A DNA stretch of 64,000 nucleotides from assembly GCA_934045905.1 (NCBI GenBank), contig OW203765.1, positions 30,723,997 to 30,787,996 of the forward strand, in the 5' to 3' direction. Each line of letters opens with the position of its first letter. The first letter of the stretch is position 1. The stretch is from Leuctra nigra (lineage: Eukaryota > Arthropoda > Insecta > Plecoptera > Leuctridae). Below are positions 45,319 to 55,709 of this stretch, in pieces. The notes under the pieces are model-generated. The model saw nothing but the letters and a program-made list of their open reading frames with translations. It made no database searches and was not told the DNA's origin. The position numbers and the translations under genes were made by a program.

Positions 45319-48300
45319 GTTTGTTTATTTATCCTACAAAACATTATGTTGCGCCTCACAGGGGCGGATTACCCATTAGGCTACGTAGGCTATAGCCTAG
45401 GAGCCCCATCTTCCAGGGGCCGCCGCGGCGTTAAATAAATGACAAACTATGATAAAAAAATATGAAATCATAAATAAACTATCAATACACGAAGTATTAT
45501 GAAAATGTGGTAGAACTTAATGTGTCAAGACAATAATTACTGTAGTATTTTTAATAGAATGGGGAAAATATGAAGATTTCCAAAGAGGAAAAGAGGTAGG
45601 GTTCCTAACTTAGGTATACTACAATGATTCAGATAGAAAAATACGCTATTTCCTCGCCCCAGATTCAATCAAAAAGTGTATAAATTCTAAGAAAAAGCCC
45701 TGCGGAGGTCTAACTGCTTTATTCTCGCGGGTTAGACATCCGATTTTAGAAAGTTTCTGTGATTTTTTAGAGAAAATAGAACATAAATAGACAGGGTGCA
45801 ATTGTTTCTTTGGGAGGGGGGGGGGGAGGGGGGCGCCTCATGTGAATTAGCCTAGGGGCGCCAAATAGTTTAATCCGCCACTGGTGCCTCATTGATTGGC
45901 CGTTTACTCCATATGACTCGAGTGATTTTGATAAAATTGGTGCGTATGTGCCCTTGAGAATAGATTTTTTACGAGTTTGACTTATTTTGACTCATTTGAC
46001 GTCTCTGTTTATTTTTTGTTTCTCCGATCAAACTAATTTTGCACACATGTAACGATCACCTAGGTGGTTTGCAGACTGAAATTTTAACATTAACTTTCAA
46101 TTGGTTGAAATTAAAAGTGGAACCATGTGACATATCAACATTAAATTTTGCATTGCATCAAAAAAGAGTACCTAAAGATTGGACGCGAGGAGTAATTGTG
46201 CCTATTTTTAAGAAAGGAAATAGGAAACATTGCTCAAATTATCGGGGTATTACTTTAATGAGCCAATGTGCTAAGATATATGAAAGGATTTTGGAGAAAC
46301 GGTTAAGATGGGATGTAGAAGAGAGTCTAAGAGAAGAGCAATATGGATTTAGGAAGGATAGATCGACAATCGATTTGATTTTCGCAATGAGACATATCAT
46401 GGAAAGAAGTTGGGAACAAGGAAAGGAATTGTGGATGGCATTCTTAGATTTGGAAAAAGCATACGACCATTTGCCTCGGTGTAAAGTGTGGGAAGGTTTA
46501 GAAAAGAGGAATGTGGAGCAGGGGTTGATAGAAAGAGTAAAGAGTTTGTATGTGGGATGTGAAAGTTGTGTTGAGAGTGGTTGTGGGAAGACAGAATGGT
46601 TCTCCATAAACTCAGGAGTAAGGCAGGGAAGTGTGCTGTCGCCACTACTGTTTACGGTAGTAATGGATGACATGATTCGGGAGGTGGTAAATGGGGAAAA
46701 TACCAACACTGGAGTATATGCAGATGATATTGTGGTGTGGAGTGAGAGTAAGCACGAAGTACAGGCAAAAATAGATAAATGGAATGAAGTAAGCACATGT
46801 TTTGGAATGAAGATTAGTAGAGACAAGAGCGAGTATCTGGTGATGGCAAAGAAGAGAAAAACACAAGATCAAGGGTTGCAGTTGAGAGGTGAAGAAATGA
46901 AGAAGACGGAAGCATTCCCATATTTGGGAAGCCTACTGACAGAGGACGCTAGATGTGGAGAAGTAGTGAAGAGGAGGGTAAAGAAAGCAGATGGATTCTA
47001 CCAACAAGTAAGAAAGCTAGTGTGGGACAAAAAGCTTCCACTAAAATTTAAATTGGTACTGTATAAACAATATTTCTTACCAATTTTGAGTTATGGATCA
47101 GTTACATGGAATATTGGGTGGAAAGAGGCAAGCATGATTCAGGCAGCAGAAATGAAATTTGTGAGGGCTATGGTTGGAGTATCAATGTTGGACAGGATAA
47201 GAAGTAATAAGTTAAGAAAAGAATTTGCAGTGGAGAGATTGTGATACACTATTGGAAGAGATAGGTTAAGGTGGTTTAAAAAGATGAAGATGATGAAAGA
47301 TACAAGATTGGCTAAAAGAGAGTTTGATAGGAATGAAAATATGAAAAGAAAAGTTGGTAGACCTCGAGCAAGATGGTTTGAGCAGATTAGACAAGACATT
47401 GAAGATCGTGGGGAAAGTTGGGAGAATGTGAAGAATCAAGAAATGTGGAGAGATGACGAGAAAGTGGATAGAAAGGAAATAGAGGTGGAAGAGTGTTGTG
47501 AAGAAAATGAAGGGGTGGAAAATGAAGATGGGAGGGAAGATGCAGATATGTGGAGAGAAGAAGAAAATGATGAGTATGAAATGGAATTTGAGGAAGAACA
47601 AGTAGAAGAAGAAGAAGAACAAGTAGAAGAAGAAGAAGAACAAGTAGAAGTAGAAGAAGAAGTAGAAGAAGAAGTAGAAGAAGAAGTAGAAGAAGAAGTA
47701 GAAGAAGAAGTAGAAGAAGAAGTAGAAGAAGAAGTAGAAGAAGAAGTAGAAGAAGAAGTAGAAGAAGAAGTAGAAGAAGAAGTAGAAGAAGAAGTAGAAG
47801 AAGAAGTAGAAGAAGAAGTAGAAGAAGAAGTAGAAGAAGAAGTAGAAGAAGAAGTAGAAGAAGAAGTAGAAGAAGAAGTAGAAGAAGAAGTAGAAGAAGA
47901 AGTAGAAGAAGAAGTAGAAGAAGAAGTAGAAGAAGAAGTAGAAGAAGAAGTAGAAGAAGAAGTAGAAGAAGAAGTAGAAGAAGAAGTAGAAGAAGAAGTA
48001 GAAGAAGAAGTAGAAGAAGAAGTAGAAGAAGAAGTAGAAGAAGAAGTAGAAGAAGAAGTAGAAGAAGAAGAAGTAGAAGAAGAAGTAGAAGAAGAAGTAG
48101 AAGAAGAACAAGAACAAGAACAAGAACAAGAACAAGAACAAGAACAAGAACAAGAACAAGAACAAGAACAAGAACAAGAACAAGAACAAGAACAAGAACA
48201 AGAACAAGAACAAGAACAAGAACAAGAACAAGAACAAGAACAAGAACAAGAACAAGAACAAGAACAAGAACAAGAACAAGAACAAGAACAAGAACAAGAA

Positions 48301-51300
48301 CAAGAACAAGAACAAGAACAAGAACAAGAACAAGAACAAGAACAAGAACAAGAACAAGAACAAGAACAAGAACAAGAACAAGAACAAGAACAAGAACAAG
48401 AACAAGAACAAGAACAAGAACAAGAACAAGAACAAGAACAAGAACAAGAACAAGAACAAGAACAAGAACAAGAACAAGAACAAGAACAAGAACAAGAACA
48501 AGAACAAGAACAAGAACAAGAACAAGAACAAGAACAAGAACAAGAACAAGAACAAGAACAAGAACAAGAACAAGAACAAGAACAAGAACAAGAACAAGAA
48601 CAAGAACAAGAACAAGAACAAGAACAAGAACAAGAACAAGAACAAGAACAAGAACAAGAACAAGAACAAGAACAAGAACAAGAACAAGAACAAGAACAAG
48701 AACAAGAACAAGAACAAGAACAAGAACAAGAACAAGAACAAGAACAAGAACAAGAACAAGAACAAGAACAAGAACAAGAAGAAGAAGAAGAAGAAGAAGA
48801 AGAAGAAGAAGAAGAAGAAGAAGAAGAAGAAGAAGAAGAAGAAGAAGAAGAAGAAGAAGAAGAAGAAGAAGAAGAAGAAGAAGAAGAAGAAGAAGAAGAA
48901 GAAGAAGAAGAAGAAGAAGAAGAAGAAGAAGAAGAAGAAGAAGAAGAAGAAGAAGAAGAAGAAGAAGAAGAAGAAGAAGAAGAAAGAAGTGTTTTGAAAT
49001 GATGAATTTAATGTTTAGTTTATAAGAAATGAAATGTGACAGGCTTGGCCAGCCGGCATTGTGGTATATTTATTTGTGTGGCCTATAATATTGTTTAGCA
49101 ATTATCCTACTCCATAAAATGTTTGGAAAGGTGCTTTATATATAATAAAGTATGCTGTGATTTTAAAAAAAAATTAGAACTAACATTTTATTAGCTTTGG
49201 ACAGTTTTGGACAAATCTATCAAGTACTTCAAGAGTTAAGATTTTATGCATGTTTTGACTGATTTGTAAAATTTCTTCTATAAAATTTTAAATTATTATT
49301 TCAATGAGTTGTATCATGACGTCCTTCAAACAATGACAATACACTCGTACAAAACCACAACGAGATGACGAATCTCATATTCTCCAAAAATTGATAAATC
49401 TTCCATCAATATTAATATTTGCATCCCCTGTCCAGGTGTAACTCCCAACGAGCCCGGAGCAATCGCCACCCTATCTTCTCGAATACGCCGCGCAGTTCCA
49501 CAACTAGCAGCGGCTCATTACATTTACTCCATCGTCATTCTCCTCGTCAGCATCTATCAAAAGAGAAACGATGTGGAGAACCAACCGATCTATGTCGGCA
49601 TGTTGTGTCTTCGGATTCTCGTAATCTTCAAATTCGGAACTCTGTTTTTCCATCAAGTAAGATTGGGGAATCTGATCGAAGAAATTGAAATTCTGTTCAA
49701 TGATCTTGTTCCTGGAGATGACTTTATGATTCGGATTGGAATGATGCTTCTGAGGGTGTTAGAATCCTTGGCCTTGGTGCCTTGGATAATCATCAGTGCA
49801 CTCTTGTTGATGCAAGTTCCTGACATGTTTGCTGCAAGAGCTATCTTCTCCGTGTGAGTTTAATCAACTTCCTTATGTGTCCCTTATACCCTGTTCACAC
49901 TGAGGATTCGATTATGATCCAAAATCTCGATTGCAATCGAAAATGTGTGTGAACTGAATTCAATCGAACTCGATCATGATCCCAATCTCGATTGAGTTGT
50001 AAGAACGCAATCGAAATCAGAATCATGATCGAGCTCAAGGTCAAACAAAAGAAATCATGAATTTTAAAAACGAAAACTTACAAATGCATGCTTAAATTGC
50101 ATGTAACAAGCTTTATAAAGTTTAACTTGAATCTTGCCTCCATTTTGATTTCGATTGTAATTGAACTGGATCGTTTATTTCCAGTCCTATGAACATAACG
50201 TTATGTTTTGATTTACAGTCACTACCACCCCTATGACATATCGAAGTCTCCAATATGTGAAATCACTATTGGGACACACATTCTATTTTCGATGTTGGGA
50301 TACGGCTACATTATTGTAGCGGACGTAGTTTTATTGGTCATTTTGGTTCACTTATTTGCCATCTACAGATCATTAAGGTTCGTATATTTTTATTATCTCT
50401 AGAGATGAAATTTTGTACAAACGATGACAACTTCTTGAACAAAATCCTCTGAGAGGTTTACATTTAAAAAAAACATCTGCACTGTGATCGTATAACTTTG
50501 CTCGACAAACGATCGACATCTCTTATTGGAGAATAACATTGACACGTCATAGTCGATCGACTACAAAGTCGAGTCAATGCTAATCTCTCAGAAGAGTTGT
50601 CGATCGTTTGACGACTAAGTTATACGATCGCAGTGCTGATAGATTAAAAATGTAACGATAAATCCATGATAGCAAACGGATACTGAACATTCGGGACTCT
50701 GCCGAGAAAAGCATCGTGGGGCTGAAAGTTGTGAGTAGACGCAATATTGCTGACTCCACACAACTACAGTTTGGACTGCTGAGTGACACCCACGCAGCAT
50801 TGAGGAGCTACAGGCCAAGCAATGGTGGAAGGAGGAAGGCGCAGCAGCTGGATGTACGACATGTGACAAGGAAACCAGACACAGAGGGTACTCAGCGCAT
50901 CAAGGAGGCGGCACTCACAGTTCGAAACAGAGAGCAACAGCAAGCGATCAACACGGCTATGGAACAGATCTTGGATAAATTGGTTCAAGAACATCAACGA
51001 TTAATCAGGTGGGCTGATTCAGGGGCGGACTGGCTCGGGATGGAGCCTTTTGGTTTGGGTCCCTTAATGGGAAAATGTTCACATTTGGTATGGGGTTTTT
51101 GTTTTCTATATTTCTGTTCGATAATTTCTGTTCGATATTTCTGATTTCTGTCTCACGATCTACCTTCAATTTTTTATCCTCGCCCTTTACTGTATAACCC
51201 GGGCCTTTCCCCCCTAAGACAGATTTATATTGTATTCTATTGTATTGTATTTTTATTGATCTCAAAAGACATATACAAAGATTGTGTATGGAGCATCGTC

Positions 51301-52623
51301 AAAGCATTGTTGCTTGGAAAGGAAAGATTAAATGAATGACCCCTCTTCAGAAATCTTCACCGAATCTTCAGACAACGGAGCATTGAGAGATAACCTCACT
51401 TGCTCAAAAGAAGTTGCGTCCGCAAATATCTACTTGCGGACGCAACTTTTCCATAAATCCTGAAAAAGTATGTATCGCATTTTGAGCTATTGATTGACGC
51501 ATACTCTCACTCTCTCTCCCAGGGTTATTCAAGAACTGAATTCTGTGATCAACCTCGTGCTTGCAGTTCAACTATTAGTCAACTTCCTGACTGGCTTGTT
51601 TGTGCTTTACGTAACAACATTTGTAAGTATACCACTGACAAATATTAAACTAATGTATACGTGTGAACTTGCAGTAATGGTACAAGTAACACTGTGTATT
51701 TATCTTGTATTTTTCAGGCAAACAAATTCGGCGAAAAAGAACTTTTGATAATATTCCTCGCCTTCTGCGTGTACGGGGAACTATTATTCGTGTGTATTCT
51801 GGCAGATATTATAACAGACTACGTAAGTAGTGTTATTAATAACCTATCGAATGGTCATGGTAAAGAGTAAAAAAATTCCCCAAAGAAGTAAAATAACAAG
51901 AAGACACCTACTTGCAGGATTATTCTTTACATGTATAAACTCAGAGTATCTGTTTCAGAGCGTGGAGGTGGGCGAGTCGGCGTACTGCTGTGATTGGTTG
52001 GACGCGTCTGAACGCTTCAAACACGCGTTACGCATGGTCATGTCAAGGTCACAGAGACCAGTGTATGTGAAAGCTGCGGGGATTCATCTCTCCAGGAGGA
52101 CTTTCAGAACGGTAAGTTACAACAAGAGATCTGCGTTCCCTTCACCTGCATTTCATGAAAATGTGGTTTCAACTTGTGCCTATAAAAGAGTTAAATAATC
52201 TACCAATTCCTGAAGTAGTACAAAATAAATTTTAAAAAATCCCAACCACCTACCATGCTTAACTTTGGTTCAAAAAAATATTCTTAAGTGGTTCTCAACT
52301 GGAGAGTTTCCCATAAGAAGGGAATTTAAAGGGTTTCAATGGGAGGCATACTGACCCAAAAAATAAAATCCTACATTTTAAAACAAATGCTTATACCATT
52401 CTGAAGAAATTCTACTGTCAGGTGCGAAAATATCAAATTGCCAAAAATTATGGTGCAAAATGCATCAAAATAGTAAAAATTCAATTTGAATGTCAAAATA
52501 TGGTTTAAGAAGAACAGACTGATAGACATAATACTTTGTGTTTGTTTTAAGATGTGTCGCGCTGGGTACTACCTCTACATGATCTTGTCGAACTTCTACC
52601 ATGGAGTCAAGATTCTAAAGTGA
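45261..52623 (+). CDS. Odorant receptor A (7tm_6), eight exons, intact
   Basis: Joining 45261-45318, 49436-49853, 50219-50377, 50673-51008, 51523-51622, 51718-51822, 51959-52111 and 52552-52623 gives 1401 nt, or 466 residues, with GT/AG at every junction and consistent phases (1,2,2,2,0,0,0). Such proteins form ligand-gated cation channels with Orco in olfactory neuron dendrites. Topology fits the inverted insect-OR plan: a cytosolic N-terminus (KANFSLLRTALFYTGVTPNE), TM1 about 43-60, TM2 about 72-90, TM3 about 128-146, a second outer loop with 'HYHPYD', then TM4. The long cytosolic loop encoded by exon 4 (112 codons) is next, followed by TM5, TM6, the conserved third inner loop (SQRPVYVKAAG, LSRRTF) and TM7 (CRAGYYLYMILSNFYHG). 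Intron 1 (4.1 kb) holds a hAT-like MITE and a LINE. Gene B follows about 300 bp downstream with the same exon plan. Length and motifs are typical for the family; the ligand cannot be inferred. Confidence 0.88.
45359..45883. mobile_element. hAT-like non-autonomous element
   Basis: The ends CAGGGGCGGATTA and TAATCCGCCACTG are inverted repeats with one mismatch. An 8-bp target duplication, GCGCCTCA / GTGCCTCA (45351-45358 and 45884-45891, one mismatch), flanks the 525-bp element. Eight-bp duplications and CAGxGGCGG-type ends are hAT hallmarks. There is no transposase. A G-run lies at about 45819-45831. Confidence 0.8.
46141..49002 (+). pseudogene. LINE reverse transcriptase with one stop and Glu/Gln-rich tail
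   Basis: A single reading frame covers RT motifs VPKDWTRGVIVPIFKKGN (about 46150), FLDLEKAYDHL (46441), GVRQGSVLSPLLF (about 46612) and YADDIVVW (about 46717). It continues through the thumb-like region to a lone TGA at 47242-47244. The same frame then goes on (YTIGRDRLRWFKKMK..., GRPRARWFEQIRQDIEDRGE) into the acidic tail. Apart from that TGA and the 5' truncation nothing interrupts it as far as 49002. The last ~460 codons are Glu-Glu-Val-Glu, then Glu-Gln, then Glu repeats. The two track-level open frames on either side of the TGA are therefore one interrupted gene. Confidence 0.85.
47600..48985 (+). repeat. Hierarchical simple-repeat tract: 12-mer, 6-mer, 3-mer
   Basis: Three blocks abut. 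(GTAGAAGAAGAA)n runs from about 47653 to 48105, about 38 units, with one 15-bp variant near 48061. (GAACAA)n runs from about 48106 to 48777, about 112 units with no interruption seen. (GAA)n runs from about 48778 to 48984, about 69 units. All are purine-only on this strand except the T of GTA and the C of GAACAA. All lengths are multiples of three, so the LINE frame stays open. A 503-codon antisense frame (Phe-Leu repeats) is a by-product. Confidence 0.95.
49436..49853 (+). CDS. OR A exon 2 (TM1-TM3)
   Basis: 418 nt, flanked by CTGTCCAG and GTGAGT. Encodes GVTPNEPGAIATLSSRIRRA through DMFAARAIFS, with TM1-TM3. It has the same length and phase as gene B exon 2. Confidence 0.88.
50219..50377 (+). 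CDS. OR A exon 3 (outer loop 2 and TM4)
   Basis: 159 nt after TTTACAG, ending TTAAG|GTTCGT. Encodes HYHPYDISKSPICEITIGTH and a TM4 ending VHLFAIYRSL. Same length as gene B exon 3. Confidence 0.88.
50479..50636. mobile_element. MITE in OR A intron 3
   Basis: Ends GCACTGTGATCGTATAACTT and its inverse AAGTTATACGATCGCAGTGC, each extended by 'gacaaacgatcgaca' pairing. 158 bp, non-coding, only 36 bp from the exon 4 acceptor. Confidence 0.8.
50673..51008 (+). CDS. OR A exon 4 (long second inner loop)
   Basis: 336 nt, starting after CATGATAG and ending ATCAG|GTGGGC. Encodes KRILNIRDSAEKSIVGLKVV through INTAMEQILDKLVQEHQRLI. Start and end align with gene B exon 4, but it is 25 codons longer in the middle. 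The acceptor lacks a strong pyrimidine tract. Confidence 0.8.
51411..51448. repeat. Perfect 15-bp stem hairpin in OR A intron 4
   Basis: AAGTTGCGTCCGCAA, an 8-nt loop, then its exact inverse. The sequence 'gctcaaaagaagttgcgtcc' leading in is shared with the MITE at 62333, so this is a MITE relic. Confidence 0.8.
51523..51622 (+). CDS. OR A exon 5 (TM5)
   Basis: 100 nt between CTCTCTCCCAG and GTAAGT. Encodes VIQELNSVINLVLAVQLLVN and FLTGLFVLYVTTF. Same length as in gene B. Confidence 0.88.
51718..51822 (+). CDS. OR A exon 6 (TM6)
   Basis: 105 nt between TATTTTTCAG and GTAAGT. Encodes ANKFGEKELLIIFLAFCVYG and ELLFVCILADIITDY. Only about 70-75% identical to gene B exon 6 by eye. Confidence 0.88.
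51959..52111 (+). CDS. OR A exon 7 (third inner loop)
   Basis: 153 nt between CTGTTTCAG and GTAAGT. Encodes SVEVGESAYCCDWLDASERF through GIHLSRRTFRT. Differs from gene B exon 7 at three positions only. Confidence 0.9.
52552..52623 (+). CDS. OR A exon 8 (TM7, stop)
   Basis: 72 nt after TTGTTTTAAG. Encodes MCRAGYYLYMILSNFYHGVK ILK and TGA. This is the conserved OR C-terminus. Confidence 0.88.
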   Translation: MCRAGYYLYMILSNFYHGVKILK

Positions 52624-52927
52624 TACAGCCACAGTGAACAGTGATGAATATCTAAACAACATGAGCATTGAGATTATAACTTAGATGGATCCACTTGACA
52701 TCCTCGTCAGTAGGGCTAGGATGTTTATGACCTTTGAAACGGCCAAAAAGGCAGGCAAATAGTACCAAATAGTTTCAAATGAATGTATTTTTAACTCTTT
52801 TTATTTTTTGATCTCTAGAGTTTATACATCTCAATGTGTTTTGTTACAAGTGTCCTGCACCTGTACTTTGGTCGCACATTTGTAACAATTTCAAATAAGT
52901 CGCAATACACAGCTTGAGGCTCAAGGA

Positions 52928-53039
52928 ATGGCGAATATGCAGAAAGCAAACTTCTCGCTCGTGAAGACAGCAGTACGATCATCCAAATGTCAAAACATTA
53001 CTTATGTGTTCCTTATTATCAATATGATTGACCTTTTAG
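52928..53039 (+). pseudogene. OR B exon 1 (tentative)
   Basis: ATG opens MANMQKANFSLVKTA, matching A exon 1. The frame then stays open through a divergent stretch (VRSSKCQNITYVFLIINMID LL) to TTAG|GTACAA at phase 1, giving G + GT = Gly with exon 2. The donor used by A at the equivalent place is lost (GCAGTACG), so B would have an N-terminus longer by about 17 residues. Confidence 0.5.
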
Positions 53040-53132
53040 GTACAAATAAAGTTAAAATAATTTCTATTAGCAAGTGTATTAATGTCTAATCGTTTCATAG
53101 TTCAGATACCAACATTTTCATGTACGTTTCTA

Positions 53133-53325
53133 AAGCTTCTTAGCGGTCATTATAGGAATGCTATTAGTTATTGTCATGGCAAGTGAAACGATTATCAACT
53201 GTTTAAATTTTTCAGAGCATTGAAAATCTAAGCCTATATGGTACCGTTATTCAATAATCTGCTAAACTTAAACAGTTGATTAGGACTAATTTGTCGTTGC
53301 AACAAAACAACCAATAATATTCCAT
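53133..53325. repeat. MITE copy in OR B intron 1
   Basis: 'ataggaatgctattagttat' and 'tgtcatggcaagt' are answered by inverse phrases 'aacaaaacaaccaataatattcc'; 'aaacagttgattaggactaa' matches the family at 59356 and 40365. The ATG at 53324 sits at the very end of this repeat. Confidence 0.6.
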
Positions 53326-53399
53326 GAAAATGTTTTCTCCTATATCAACTCGATACACTGAACAATATCCGTTGTTTTCGGTAATATATCCTCCACTAG

Positions 53400-53817
53400 G
53401 TGTAACTCCCAATGAGCCTGGAGAAGCCACTACACTATCTACCCGAATACGACGAGGAATTCCTCTACTGGCAGCTGCCCACTACATTTACACCATCATC
53501 ATTATACTCGTCACCATATATCAAGAGAGAGATGATATTGGAAATCAAACAATCTACGTGGGTAATTTATGTATTCGAATAATCGTTGTTTTCAAGTTCG
53601 GAACTCTGTATGTGTATCAAGAAAGGATCATAAAACTAATCATGGATGTTGAGACACTATTTAATGATCTGGTCCATGGGGATGATACCAAGATCCAGAT
53701 GGGAATGATGATGATGAGATACATTGAGATCACAGCCTTCTTGATGTGGCTGCTCGCTTACATCCTCATGTTGATGATTTTACCGGATACGTTGGATGCG
53801 AGAGTAATATCGACTAT
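53400..53817 (+). pseudogene. OR B exon 2 (TM1-TM3)
   Basis: 418 nt, acceptor CCTCCACTAG, donor CTAT|GTGAGT. Encodes GVTPNEPGEATTLSTRIRRG through DTLDARVIST. Same length and phases as A exon 2. Confidence 0.85.
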
Positions 53818-53860
53818 GTGAGTGTAATCATTCTTGTCATATTACCAATTATCTAGACTA

Positions 53861-54329
53861 AAGAGACAAGACCTACACTTCCCCCGCCCCACCACTGGGA
53901 AGAGCGTCATCTTCCAGATTTTTGCGGTCTGAAAATGGCCAATAACAAACGTCTGAAATCGGGTGGATAAGAACCGCAGCGCTCCTGAAACGCTGTGGTG
54001 GTGGGAACTGAGAGAACTATTCTTTACGTTTATAATCTAAATATGTAAATATTTATATAAATGTATACCTTTATATTTATAAATAAATATATAATTGCAT
54101 ACATAAATGTTTTTTTAATTACATTTTACGTATTTAATGCGTTTACTTTGCAAATCATGACGATAATGTATCGACTGAGCCATCGACTGTTTAGTTACTT
54201 CCACTGTCACGTGGAAAATGGCGCTGGGGAGTCTACCCTCCCTGGATTCTTTTGTGCTTCAAGGATTATCATTGGCAGCATTGTAAGATGACGCTCTTCC
54301 CAGTGGGGAAGTGTAGGTCTAGTCTCTTT
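53861..54329. mobile_element. MITE in OR B intron 2
   Basis: Left arm AAGAGACAAGACCTACACTT plus 'cactgggaagagcgtcatctt'; right arm is the inverse 'aagatgacgctcttcccagt' plus 'gggaagtgtaggtctagtctctt'. About 470 bp. It includes an internal hairpin ('accgcagcg...cgctgtggt', about 53974-54001) and AT-rich filler. Confidence 0.8.
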
Positions 54330-54656
54330 ATCTAAGACATTTTGAAATTAAACGTAAAAAGAAGTAGGTCCAATATTTTGTTACAATTACTGAATTTATG
54401 ATTGAATCGTGCATCCTGTCCCGATCTCAAGTTTTGATAGAAGTATCTCAATTCTTTGCTCTAAGAAGTCCTGTATTTTAATTGTTTGAGAATGTCTGGA
54501 ACTGGCCTTTATCGAAACATAGATCCGTGTAACTCATTCTTTAGATTATAATTACATGTATTTTATGTGTCCAAGTAAATAAGTGTCTCAATCTGAATTT
54601 ACCTAGTGTTTATTCACAACCACCCATATGACATGAAGATATGTTCTTATTTCCAG

Positions 54657-54815
54657 TCGCTACCACCCATATGACATATCGCAATCACCAATGTGTGAAA
54701 TAACCATCATCACATACATATTATTTACAATGGTGGGATTCGGCTACATCATCTTAGCGGACATTGTGGTATTAAACATCTTGGTTCACTTAATTGCCGT
54801 CTACAGGTCATTGAG
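54657..54815 (+). pseudogene. OR B exon 3 (outer loop 2 and TM4)
   Basis: 159 nt after CTTATTTCCAG, ending TTGAG|GTACGT. Encodes RYHPYDISQSPMCEITIITY through VHLIAVYRSL. A 16-bp piece (ACCACCCATATGACAT) is duplicated 43 bp upstream, at about 54619. Confidence 0.85.
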
Positions 54816-54991
54816 GTACGTAGTTCATATTTAACTCGCTTATATAAACAGTTCAACAGAAACTGAGATTTCCCAGCCTCCCTCATAGTACCATCCAGAA
54901 GTGAGTGTCACTTAATTTCCTTAATCAATATATGTAAAGTCCATTCCACTACACAATTCAAGTTGGACCATTTGAATTTGAAACTCGACAG

Positions 54992-55252
54992 CAATCGAAT
55001 TCTGAATGTTCGTGATTCTGCAAAGAATGGCATTGAGAGTCTGGGAGTTCTAAGAAGACCGCGCGTCATGATGCAAGGAAAGTGGAGGACCCATCAGGTG
55101 GTTGTGACATGTAGACAATCAGGGGCAGAAGGTACTGTGGGTATCAAGACGGCTGCACGGGCAAGTGAAAGGTCAGAGCAACAAGAAGCGATCGACACGG
55201 CTATGGAGCAGATCTTAGCTAAATGTGTTCGACAGCACCAACACTTAATAAG
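54992..55252 (+). pseudogene. OR B exon 4 (second inner loop)
   Basis: 261 nt after CTCGACAG, ending ATAAG|GTAAGT. Encodes NRILNVRDSAKNGIESLGVL through IDTAMEQILAKCVRQHQHLI. In frame with A but 25 codons shorter. Confidence 0.83.
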
Positions 55253-55709
55253 GTAAGTGCAACTACCTTACACCTGACACAGGTGACATGGTCTTTTCAC
55301 TGAATTGACGTAGTTCCGTTAAAAGTATTTCATAAAATATACAATCGGAATACTATCTCCAACTAGCGGAGCGGAAGAGGAAGGAAGAGCTGACTAAATT
55401 CAATATTTTTATATGTATTGTATTTTAACAATTGTATTTCGGTTTAGAACATTTTTTTATCGACAATTTATTGAATAAACGACACCAAGATGTCAATAAT
55501 CAAGTCTAGTTGCATAGTTTTCTTTCGGCTCAAATTCATATAAATGATTTATATGGACTATTTAACAATGTAACCTAGTCTAAAATCGCTATTTTTATGT
55601 TTATCTTTAAAAATAAATCTATATGGAGATATGTGGAAAAAGTTGTTCAAATTCATCAATGATTTTATTGCATTTTGGGTTGTTGATTATAATCTACCTT
55701 CTCTTTCAG

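Larger units (their letters stand above)
46039..49174 (+). mobile_element. 5'-truncated LINE (non-LTR retrotransposon)
   Basis: The reverse-transcriptase region is followed by a 3' UTR with ATAATAAAGT and a short A-tail ending near 49174. The endonuclease domain and the RT N-terminus are missing, so the copy is 5'-truncated; homology becomes clear only from about 46141, and the left limit is uncertain. The C-terminal pattern 'RLRWFKKM...KRKVGRPRARW' is common in RTE/CFDP2-like LINEs of insects. An approximate duplication (aaactaatttt / gaactaacatttt) may mark the target site. It inserted into OR A intron 1 in the sense direction. Confidence 0.85.
45319..49435 (+). other. OR A intron 1 (4.1 kb) with transposon load
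   Basis: Runs from GTTTGT to CCTGTCCAG. It contains a hAT-like MITE (45359-45883) and a sense-oriented LINE fragment with about 1.4 kb of simple repeat (to about 49174). The corresponding intron of gene B is only about 360 bp. Confidence 0.75.

Noticed and set aside
47266..48777. 503-codon minus-strand frame rich in Phe-Leu and Phe-Tyr
   Set aside because: It is the antisense reading of the purine-rich triplet-period repeat in the LINE; there is no start context or family.
49419..49688. 89-codon frame starting before receptor A exon 2
   Set aside because: It is the wrong frame over exon 2; the receptor frame is supported by homology to B and by splice phase.
53324..53399. ATG at 53324 as the start of receptor B
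   Set aside because: It sits at the end of a MITE, lacks the KANFSL motif found upstream and in A, and bypasses a conserved acceptor at 53398-53399. Kept only as an alternative.
54061..54291. 76-codon frame in receptor B intron 2
   Set aside because: It lies inside the MITE at 53861-54329.
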